From contig JAUYSE010000096.1 of assembly GCA_030696465.1 (NCBI GenBank), positions 1 to 13,288 of the forward strand: a stretch of DNA of 13,288 bases. Direction: 5' to 3'. The translations under genes were made by a program, and so were the position numbers. Shown here in pieces: positions 1 to 5,829 of the stretch. This DNA comes from Legionellaceae bacterium. Its GTDB lineage: Bacteria > Pseudomonadota > Gammaproteobacteria > Legionellales > Legionellaceae. Every line of letters starts with the position of its first letter. Position 1 is the first letter of the stretch. The notes under the pieces were generated by a model. It saw nothing but the letters and a program-made list of their open reading frames with translations. It was not told where the DNA came from and did no database searches.

Positions 1-118
1 CGAGGAAGTGTACATGCGGTACATGACCGATGGCGAGCGAGGTTGCAACAACGCCGAAAACTCAAGTGCGAAGAGTATATCTATAGGAATGATGAGCGTG
101 ACTCTAACATTTAATTGA
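1..118. other. Repeat-like edge sequence with two overlapping open frames; no gene called
   Basis: This stretch is open in two forward frames from the window edge: one runs to TAA at 112-114, the other to TGA at 116-118. It could therefore be the 3' end of a gene whose body lies outside, but neither reading shows a recognisable domain. It begins with a short direct repeat, GTACATG at 10-16 and again at 19-25, and its texture is unlike the AT-rich sequence that follows. It resembles the interspersed intergenic repeats I associate with Coxiella and Rickettsiella-type genomes. That resemblance is from memory and was not searched. No second copy is visible in this window. Confidence 0.3.
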
Positions 119-132
119 AAAAATTACGCACA

Positions 133-138
133 TATAAT
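133..138 (+). promoter_or_regulatory. Candidate -10 box for the helical-repeat gene
   Basis: A perfect TATAAT lies 47 bp before the chosen start codon. No good -35 hexamer sits 16-18 bp upstream: the best-placed one is TTTAAT at 110-115, and a TTGAAA at 115-120 is too close at 12 bp. Transcription would start near 144-146, at the first bases of the stem-loop described next. Confidence 0.45.
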
Positions 139-142
139 AAAA

Positions 143-174
143 AATCGGACTCATTGCCGATTCTATTTTGTTTT
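143..174 (+). other. Short stem-loop with T-rich flank: 5'-UTR hairpin or upstream terminator
   Basis: AATCGG (143-148) pairs with CCGATT (157-162) around an 8-nt loop, followed by CTATTTTGTTTT. Two readings are possible. It may be a weak intrinsic terminator for a gene left of the window. Alternatively, because a TATAAT box lies 5 bp upstream, it may form the extreme 5' end of the mRNA of the next gene. The six-pair stem is modest and the T-run is interrupted. Confidence 0.35.
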
Positions 175-185
175 AGGAGTTGAAT

Positions 186-2252
186 ATGCCATTTAATGAA
201 CAGGGTCGACCTAGTCGACTATTAGCGCCAATAAAGCAATTAGCTCCTTCTGATGAACGAGAGCTCTTTTTACAAAAAATACAGCGAGCACTAGCGTTGA
301 AAGTAACCCTGCCTTCTCCAAAGACGCCTGTAACACCACAATCTCCTCCGGAGGATCCCCAAAAACGTCAAGAATGGGAAAAAAAACAGGCGTGGAAAGC
401 TGCATTAGCAAAAAGCCCCCCAAAGGCAGAAAATCTCACTAATCCAATACAAATCATACGCAGATCTTCCCTCGAGCTTGATATAGAAAAGCGTATGAAA
501 CAACAGCAACGTCTTATAGAGGCCTATATTCAGGATAATAAGTTACGGAAGCTTATTTTATTTATAGTCGATCTTGCGGACAAGAATATCCCTTTACAAA
601 AAGAACAATATGCGTTTAAGAAAAAGGAGTGTTTTAATGAGGCAGATACGGCAAAAAAAGAGGAGCTTCTCGCGCAACTGAGGCTTTTAGATGAACCCGA
701 TTCTGTAAAAGAATTAAAGACTTTATTTCAATTTGCGATGACTGCGAGCGCACAGCATCAGGATTTTCAACAGAGACTACAAGCGTATCAAGATCTAGAC
801 GCGATAGATATGGTGATTAAGACATATGTTGACCACGCCTTTTATACAGAGCTGCTTGGCTTTATTTTTCAAGATGAGGGCGAGGTTGAAATTAGAGCAT
901 TATTAGATAAATCCTTCACTTATTGTCGAGAAAAAAATATACCAGAATTAGAGGGATATAGAGGGTTGCCGACAGATAAAGCTATTATTAAATATTATAT
1001 CGATAGTAATCAAAAAGATAAGTTGTGTAATTTTATTTTCAAACAGAGAGATAAAGTGGAACTAGTGTTTTCTATTGCTCTTTCTTTTGATAAAGGAGAT
1101 ACACCCATATTAGAGGAGATGCATGGTTTATCGTGGACGTACGCATTTTTGCGACATCTCGTGAATAAGGAGGATCAAAAGCGGCTAATCTCTTTTATAT
1201 TTGAAAGTGAAAGCGAAGTTAAAGTACGCCTAGAAGAGGCTATTCGCTACTGTTCAGAGCAACACAAAGAAACCTTGATAGAGGAATATAAAAATATCGA
1301 GTGGCGCACAGCATTTATGTATTTTATAGTAGAAGGAGAAAAAAAATGGATGTTGCCTTCATTTCTTCACGGACAGGGTAGCGAGCGTACTGCGTTACTG
1401 AGGGAAGTGATAGCGTATTCTTTCCGCGAACAGACTTTTGAGGCACTGGAGTTTGTAGAGAAAGATTGGGCACTTGGCAAGCTATGTGCAGAAGAGATTA
1501 TCTCGTATTATGTAGATAACTTACCAAAATTATTAAGTACTTATGTTCTTGGAGATGTCCAGAAAGCAGAGTCTTTATTTCCTGTGATGGTATCGGTGTG
1601 CGCCGAAAAACAAAAACTTTCATTACTCAAGGGCTACGATAAATTAACATGGCAGCAAGCGGTAGTACGCTTTCAGATAAATATACAGAGGCGTATAGAT
1701 AGAAAATTTGCCAAAGAACATTTATCAACGGTATTAGCGTATGCGATTCAACATACATTAGCCAAAAAGCAGCAAAAATTGTTAGAACCCATTATATTAG
1801 ATATGCTAGATGAATATTGGGTAGTGCTGAGCGAAGAAGAAAACCCAAATCATGATTTTATGGGGAATTGGCTGAGTGCATTACCTTTTCCTTCGGAGAG
1901 AATAGACGAAATAAAATTTATTTTTCAAAGTGTTGCTCAATTGTCGCGTTCATTGGCAAGACAACCCAGCCATAAATATCCAGAGACTCGTACTGCGATA
2001 AGGGCGTTTCATAGTGTCATGCGCCAGGAAATAAGCGGGTTGTTTTTAGCTATACTGGCGAGAGGATATACGTTAGAGATGTACCGTGATTTTATTATAC
2101 GTTGTAAGGACCATGTCAAAAAATCAAATACTGGAAATCCTGCGATGCCTATTGATATATATACGAAAAAAGAGGAATTAAAAACCTTTTTAAAATGCAT
2201 TGAGGAGACACTGAGTTTGGCTCCAGTATCTGGCTACAGTGCGGGAAGTTAA
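186..2252 (+). CDS. Orphan alpha-helical tandem-repeat protein, 688 aa
   Basis: Function is not recognised. The start is placed at ATG 186 because AGGAG (175-179) stands 6 nt before it; a TTG at 180 in the same frame touches this site and is unlikely to be used. The product is charged, soluble-looking and predicted largely helical, with no signal peptide or membrane segment. Residues about 42-58 form a proline-rich linker. From about residue 205 to 545 there are roughly six degenerate units of 54-59 residues. Three successive units open with SWTYAF (316), EWRTAF (372) and TWQQAV (488). Each unit has an aromatic/Val-Ile strip, then a KLxxFIF-like segment, then an acidic stretch, then a YC-type helix ending near LLEEY. 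This pattern implies an alpha-solenoid, often a protein-binding scaffold. The C-terminal 140 residues are helical but not clearly repeated. The gene is monocistronic and converges on rimO with a 5-bp gap. A secreted effector is possible for a Legionellales-like host, but this is only inference. Confidence 0.85.
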   Translation: MPFNEQGRPSRLLAPIKQLAPSDERELFLQKIQRALALKVTLPSPKTPVTPQSPPEDPQKRQEWEKKQAWKAALAKSPPKAENLTNPIQIIRRSSLELDIEKRMKQQQRLIEAYIQDNKLRKLILFIVDLADKNIPLQKEQYAFKKKECFNEADTAKKEELLAQLRLLDEPDSVKELKTLFQFAMTASAQHQDFQQRLQAYQDLDAIDMVIKTYVDHAFYTELLGFIFQDEGEVEIRALLDKSFTYCREKNIPELEGYRGLPTDKAIIKYYIDSNQKDKLCNFIFKQRDKVELVFSIALSFDKGDTPILEEMHGLSWTYAFLRHLVNKEDQKRLISFIFESESEVKVRLEEAIRYCSEQHKETLIEEYKNIEWRTAFMYFIVEGEKKWMLPSFLHGQGSERTALLREVIAYSFREQTFEALEFVEKDWALGKLCAEEIISYYVDNLPKLLSTYVLGDVQKAESLFPVMVSVCAEKQKLSLLKGYDKLTWQQAVVRFQINIQRRIDRKFAKEHLSTVLAYAIQHTLAKKQQKLLEPIILDMLDEYWVVLSEEENPNHDFMGNWLSALPFPSERIDEIKFIFQSVAQLSRSLARQPSHKYPETRTAIRAFHSVMRQEISGLFLAILARGYTLEMYRDFIIRCKDHVKKSNTGNPAMPIDIYTKKEELKTFLKCIEETLSLAPVSGYSAGS
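798..1820 (+). repeat. Six degenerate ~57-residue protein repeats within the helical-repeat gene
   Basis: The unit boundaries I read are residues 205-261, 262-315, 316-371, 372-430, 431-487 and 488-545 of the protein. Shared positions include an opening [SET]W..A[FV] or AI[IV].YY, a central LL.FIF-like segment, a following EV, and a closing C.E....LLE.Y motif. Similarity is at protein level only. The DNA of the units has diverged, so this is an old duplication rather than an unstable DNA tandem repeat. Confidence 0.6.
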
Positions 2253-2257
2253 ATGCG

Positions 2258-3565
2258 CTACCCACTAAACATATCATAGGCATCGGTCTTTTGAATGCGA
2301 ACCGTGATTATTTCACCGATGCGGGTTTGCGTACTCTTGGGTACGTAGACCAAACCGTCAATTTCTGGGGCATCGGCAGTGCTTCTGCCTACCCAAAAAT
2401 CGGGCTCTTCGCTATCGATTAAGACTTTTTGCAGACTACCTACCTTTTTGGCTAAGCGTGCTTGGCTAATTTTTGCTTGTAACTCCATAAAATGATGATA
2501 GCGCTCTTCTTGTACTTCGAGAGGGACTGGATCGGACAACAGATTTGCAGCAGCACCTTCGACGGGAGAATAAATAAAGCAGCCGACTCTGTCGAGTTGC
2601 GCTTCTTCGAGAAAATCTAGTAGAGATTGAAACTCTGCTTCAGTTTCTCCTGGGAATCCTACAATAAAAGTCGATCGCAGAGTGATATCCGGGCAAATGC
2701 TACGCCAAGTTTGAATACGTGCTAAGGTGTTTTCTTGATTGGCGGGTCGCTTCATTGCTTTTAAAATACGCGGGCTTGCATGCTGTAAAGGGATATCTAG
2801 ATACGGTAAAATGAGGCCATCGCGCATTAATGGAATAATATTATCTACATGGGGATAAGGATATACATAATGCAAGCGTACCCAAATGCCCAATTGCCCT
2901 AAAGCTTCACACAGATCATAAAATCGAGTTTGTAAGGTTTTTTCTTTCCAGAGAACTTCTTTATAACGCGTATCTAAGCCATAGGCACTGGTATCTTGAG
3001 ACACAATCAGTAATTCTTGTACGCCGGCTTGCTTGAGTTTTTCAGCTTCACTGAGCACTTGCAGCATCGAATAGCTTTGCAGTTTTCCTCGCATGGTTGG
3101 GATAATGCAGAAGGTACAGGCATGATTACAGCCTTCAGATATTTTGAGGTAGGCGTAATGTCTGGGAGTCAGTTTAATCCCCTGTGGAGGGATGAGTTGT
3201 ACAAAGGGATCTTTCGGTAAAGGAAGATGCTCGTGTACCGCTTGCACCACTTCTTCGTAAGCATGTGCGCCACTAATGTGTAAGACCCCTGGACAGGCTT
3301 TGCGGATAAGATCGACTTTGGAGCCCAAACAACCGGTGACTATCACTTTGCCATTTTCAGCCATCGCTTCTTGTATGGTTTCTAGCGATTCCTGGATGGC
3401 GGACTCGACAAATCCACAAGTATTGATGATCACTACGCCAGCATCTTGGTAGCTAGAGACAAGTTCATAACCCTGTGCGCGTAATTGTGTAATGATACGT
3501 TCAGAGTCTACCAGTGCTTTGGGACAACCGAGGCTTACGAAGCCGACTTTAGGAGATTGGTTCAT
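2258..3565 (-). CDS. rimO: Ribosomal protein uS12 methylthiotransferase RimO, 435 aa
   Basis: RimO is a cytoplasmic radical-SAM enzyme that adds a beta-methylthio group to a conserved aspartate of ribosomal protein S12, using two [4Fe-4S] clusters and S-adenosylmethionine. The N-terminal methylthiotransferase domain shows GFVSLGCPKALVDSER (Cys14), NTCGFVESA (Cys50) and TGCLGSK (Cys78). The radical-SAM motif GCNHACTFC gives Cys146, Cys150 and Cys153. The sequence GFPGETEAEFQ follows, and the last 60 residues form a TRAM RNA-binding domain. Cysteine spacing and length match E. coli RimO (441 aa) closely, which separates it from the tRNA enzyme MiaB. The frame extends upstream to GTG 3604, but that codon overlaps the TATAAT of a good promoter. 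I therefore start at ATG 3565, which has only a weak ribosome binding site. All key residues are intact. It is transcribed divergently from the DUF1810 gene. Confidence 0.97.
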   Translation of the reverse strand: MNQSPKVGFVSLGCPKALVDSERIITQLRAQGYELVSSYQDAGVVIINTCGFVESAIQESLETIQEAMAENGKVIVTGCLGSKVDLIRKACPGVLHISGAHAYEEVVQAVHEHLPLPKDPFVQLIPPQGIKLTPRHYAYLKISEGCNHACTFCIIPTMRGKLQSYSMLQVLSEAEKLKQAGVQELLIVSQDTSAYGLDTRYKEVLWKEKTLQTRFYDLCEALGQLGIWVRLHYVYPYPHVDNIIPLMRDGLILPYLDIPLQHASPRILKAMKRPANQENTLARIQTWRSICPDITLRSTFIVGFPGETEAEFQSLLDFLEEAQLDRVGCFIYSPVEGAAANLLSDPVPLEVQEERYHHFMELQAKISQARLAKKVGSLQKVLIDSEEPDFWVGRSTADAPEIDGLVYVPKSTQTRIGEIITVRIQKTDAYDMFSG

Positions 3566-3595
3566 TTGTGGTGAGTTCTTACCAAAAAATGAACG

Positions 3596-3625
3596 ATTAT
3601 ACACTTTTATGGCTTGGTTTGAAAA
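3596..3625 (-). promoter_or_regulatory. Promoter of rimO
   Basis: Read on the minus strand there is TTTTCA (3625-3620), an 18-bp spacer and a perfect TATAAT (3601-3596). Transcription should start near 3589, leaving a leader of about 25 nt before ATG 3565. The -10 box overlaps the in-frame GTG at 3604, which argues against that codon being the start. Confidence 0.6.
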
Positions 3626-3700
3626 GAGTAAATTCGGGATATAAGGTAAGATTATCTAAAATTCAAACAGCACGAGCTCGTTTTTAGGTTCAAAATGTGC

Positions 3701-3833
3701 ACGATCTATCCGACTATACGAGACCGTGAGGGAGCGGAGCACTTTGAAGAATCAAACTACTCCGCTCCCTCACGGTTATGGCTTTACTTGTGTGTAAAGC
3801 CATGCCCTCACGGTCGCGGCTCGGATAGATCGT
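3701..3833. repeat. 133-bp compound inverted-repeat element (MITE-like or structured RNA)
   Basis: The ends are a perfect 13-bp inverted repeat, ACGATCTATCCGA (3701-3713) against TCGGATAGATCGT (3821-3833). Inside, ACCGTGAGGGAGCGGAG (3723-3739) pairs perfectly over 17 bp with 3760-3776. A second hairpin, ATGGCTTTAC (3778-3787) with GTAAAGCCAT (3794-3803), has a 10-bp stem and 6-nt loop. A further CCCTCACGGTC (3805-3815) is also complementary to GACCGTGAGGG (3722-3732), so the left arm can pair with either of two partners. The right half is a nested inverted copy of the left terminal 30 bp, apart from a 3-nt length difference in the spacer. There is no open frame of note and no clear target-site duplication. 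It may be a non-autonomous mobile element, a dispersed palindromic repeat or a structured RNA; no T-run follows, so a simple terminator is unlikely. Confidence 0.75.
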
Positions 3834-3943
3834 ACTAATTTTACGTATAAGATGTGTTTGTTTGGTGACAAATGTAAGGTAAATGTTATAAAAGTATAAT
3901 TATGCGGTATAATATAAGAACACACTGATTTTTGGAAAAGCTA
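3834..3943 (+). promoter_or_regulatory. AT-rich leader with two TATAAT boxes before the DUF1810 gene
   Basis: Two perfect TATAAT hexamers lie at 3895-3900 and 3908-3913, the second 30 bp before the chosen ATG at 3944. Neither has a convincing -35 at 16-18 bp. A GTGACA at 3865-3870 is 24 bp from the first box and so too far. GGAAAAG (3934-3940) is a weak, close ribosome binding site for ATG 3944. The promoter probably lies here but its exact elements are uncertain. Confidence 0.4.
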
Positions 3944-5032
3944 ATGCCGGCATCTATAAATGACTTTATCAAAGCACAAGCAAAAGATTATCTAAAAGCT
4001 TGTCAGGAAATAGATAAAGGACAAAAAGCCAGTCATTGGATTTGGTATATTTTTCCTCAGCTGCAAACATTAGGTTTTAGCAGTACTGCGAAATTTTATA
4101 GTATCGTCGGTTTTAAAGAAGCTTGTCAATATTTACAAAATCCTCTTTTATGTAAACGATACAAAGAAATCTTGGAGAAAGTGCATAAAAAACTAGAAGA
4201 GGGGCTTTCTGAGGTGACGCTCATGGGTAGCGATACAGATGCCCGTAAATTGTCCTCAAGCTTAACTTTGTTTTATTACACGGCACAGCATTTAGCTCTG
4301 GAAGAAAGCAATCTTGATTTTCAACAGGTTGCGAATCTTTGTTTGGCCTCGCTAAAGCGGATGAAGTCTTATCCAGCATGTGGACCAACAATAGCGTTCT
4401 TGGGCAATCCTTTGAATGGACTGAGTTCGGAAGCATACTCAAGGATCCCTGCATTACATTTAAACGATACTATACTTCCTGCGTTAGAGTTGCCTAATTC
4501 TACTTTTCAATCAGAGAAATTCCCAAATCTTGCTTCTATATCTACGCCTATTGTTACACTTGATCCTGTCTCTAAGCCGGAGCCTGCAGTGCAACCCCCT
4601 AACTCTGAATCTGCTCCGGATAAAAAACAACAAAATTTTTTACTCAAAATACGAAAAGAGCTAACGATATATATTCTAAAAAGAGAAAATGAGCCTCAGC
4701 ATTTTTATCAGGGTTTGTTTAAAGGTTATTGTAAAAAAGATAAATTAACTGCGGCAATTCGCTTGTATATTCTGGTAGATAAAAATATACAGGAGAGCGA
4801 TCCCATACAGAAACTCATGGTGAAGTATAAGATCACTCCAGAAACAGTAAACGCGGAGAATATTAAACAATATTTACCTATTTTGAGACAGGGTCGTTTG
4901 GGCGATACCCTAAGAGATCTAGCACATCATAATGATAATAAAGAATTTCCCTCTACAGTGAGAGGCCTTGTTTCTTTCTTAAGTAAGGTTTTTTTAGCAA
5001 ATAAACCGAATACTTCTGCTCCAACAAAATGA
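3944..5032 (+). CDS. DUF1810 domain protein with extra C-terminal module, 362 aa
   Basis: Residues about 4-146 carry the DUF1810 signature. It includes an FIKAQ start, the core SHWIWYIFPQLQTLGFS (30-46), the EACQYLQNPLL segment (59-69), and a D..KLSSSLTLFYY stretch (99-112). Standalone DUF1810 proteins are about 140-150 residues and lack a firmly assigned function. Here the domain is followed by a Pro/Ser-rich linker (about 156-227) and then a charged helical module (228-347) containing LRQGRLGDTLRDL (314-326). That module resembles short C-terminal domains I recall from Legionella and Coxiella-type effector-like proteins. This is from memory, was not searched, and the name is uncertain. A TTG at 3932 is an alternative start four codons upstream. 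No signal peptide or membrane segment is visible. The gene lies alone, 115 bp before upp, which has its own promoter. The biochemical role is unknown. Confidence 0.85.
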   Translation: MPASINDFIKAQAKDYLKACQEIDKGQKASHWIWYIFPQLQTLGFSSTAKFYSIVGFKEACQYLQNPLLCKRYKEILEKVHKKLEEGLSEVTLMGSDTDARKLSSSLTLFYYTAQHLALEESNLDFQQVANLCLASLKRMKSYPACGPTIAFLGNPLNGLSSEAYSRIPALHLNDTILPALELPNSTFQSEKFPNLASISTPIVTLDPVSKPEPAVQPPNSESAPDKKQQNFLLKIRKELTIYILKRENEPQHFYQGLFKGYCKKDKLTAAIRLYILVDKNIQESDPIQKLMVKYKITPETVNAENIKQYLPILRQGRLGDTLRDLAHHNDNKEFPSTVRGLVSFLSKVFLANKPNTSAPTK

Positions 5033-5051
5033 GCGTATTTTACTTGCTCAT
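5029..5051 (+). other. Weak hairpin at the 3' end of the DUF1810 gene
   Basis: ATGAGC (5029-5034) pairs with GCTCAT (5046-5051), extended by GTA with TAC past a 2-nt bulge. It overlaps the stop codon. No T-run follows, so it is at best a poor terminator or an mRNA 3'-end structure. Confidence 0.25.
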
Positions 5052-5087
5052 AATATCCGATTCCCGTGTGCCGCGGTCACATAAAGC

Positions 5088-5116
5088 TTGAAAAGAGGGA
5101 GTAAGCTAAGTAGCAT
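5088..5116 (+). promoter_or_regulatory. Promoter of upp
   Basis: TTGAAA (5088-5093), an exact 17-bp spacer and TAGCAT (5111-5116) make a plausible sigma-70-type promoter. Transcription would begin near 5123, about 25 nt before ATG 5148. This indicates that upp does not depend on read-through from the DUF1810 gene. Confidence 0.5.
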
Positions 5117-5147
5117 AGGCGCATTTGTCTGAATGAAGGGGATAGTA

Positions 5148-5783
5148 ATGTCCGATTGTCAAGTGGTGCTCATAGATCATCCGTTAGTGCAGCATAAGTT
5201 ATCCGTTATCCGCAATAAAAAGACAGACACCAATGATTTTCGTAACTTGATTCGCGAAGTGTCGAATTTGATGGGTTATGAAATTCTGCGGGATCTGCCT
5301 ATGGAAGAAACCGAGATTGAAACGCCTTTTGAAACCATGACCTCTCGCGTGTTATCCGGTAAAAAACTTTGCATTGTCGCCATTTTACGGGCAGGGACGG
5401 GATTTTTAGATGGCTTACTGCAATTGGTGCCCAGTGCACGAGTAGGGCATATTGGGCTTTATCGTGATCCCAATACTTTATTACCTGTAGAATATTATCA
5501 AAAATTTCCGGAAGATATGTCGAGCCGTCGCATTATTGTTGTTGATCCGATGTTAGCAACCGGTAACTCCGCTGTATTGGCGGTAGACCGTGTCAAAGCA
5601 ACTATGGCGACCGATATAAAATTTATGTGTCTTTTGGCGGCTCCAGAAGGCATTAAGACCTTCCATGCGGCACATCCAGACGTACCCATTTATACCACTG
5701 CCATTGAGCGCGAATTGAACGAACATGGGTATATTTTACCGGGCCTCGGAGATGCGGGCGATCGGATTTTTGGAACGAAGTAA
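5148..5783 (+). CDS. upp: Uracil phosphoribosyltransferase, 211 aa
   Basis: Upp makes UMP and pyrophosphate from uracil and PRPP in the cytoplasm, the main step of uracil salvage. The PRPP-binding loop VDPMLATGNS lies at residues 132-141. LRAGTGFLDG lies at 80-89. The C-terminal uracil-recognition segment GYILPGLGDAGDRIFG is nearly identical to that of other bacterial Upp enzymes. Length matches E. coli Upp (208 aa). I chose ATG 5148 because AGGGG (5137-5141) stands 6 nt upstream and the family begins there; an in-frame ATG at 5133 would add only five residues and lies ahead of this site. It has its own promoter and is not paired with the uracil permease gene uraA here. It converges on the giant SecA-like gene. 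All expected residues are present. Confidence 0.97.
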   Translation: MSDCQVVLIDHPLVQHKLSVIRNKKTDTNDFRNLIREVSNLMGYEILRDLPMEETEIETPFETMTSRVLSGKKLCIVAILRAGTGFLDGLLQLVPSARVGHIGLYRDPNTLLPVEYYQKFPEDMSSRRIIVVDPMLATGNSAVLAVDRVKATMATDIKFMCLLAAPEGIKTFHAAHPDVPIYTTAIERELNEHGYILPGLGDAGDRIFGTK

Positions 5784-5786
5784 GGG

Positions 5787-5826
5787 GCGGATATTCTCCG
5801 ATGCAGACTTACCGCGGTTTATCCGC
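5787..5826. other. Inverted repeat between convergent upp and the SecA-like gene
   Basis: GCGGATA (5787-5793) is complementary to TATCCGC (5820-5826) around a 26-nt loop that contains the palindrome ACCGCGGT (5811-5818). Its place in the 46-bp gap between converging genes suggests a shared 3'-end structure. Neither strand shows the T-run of an intrinsic terminator. Confidence 0.3.
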
Positions 5827-5829
5827 TGC

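Noticed and set aside
3672..3685. ACGAGCTCGT palindrome followed by TTTT as an intrinsic terminator
   Set aside because: The palindrome has no room for a loop beyond a 3-bp stem, and it lies upstream of both divergent genes, where no terminator is needed.
4725..4800. Possible similarity between the C-terminal module of the DUF1810 protein and residues 110-140 of the helical-repeat protein (both contain a DKNI segment)
   Set aside because: The match is only a few residues in low-complexity charged helices and is probably chance.
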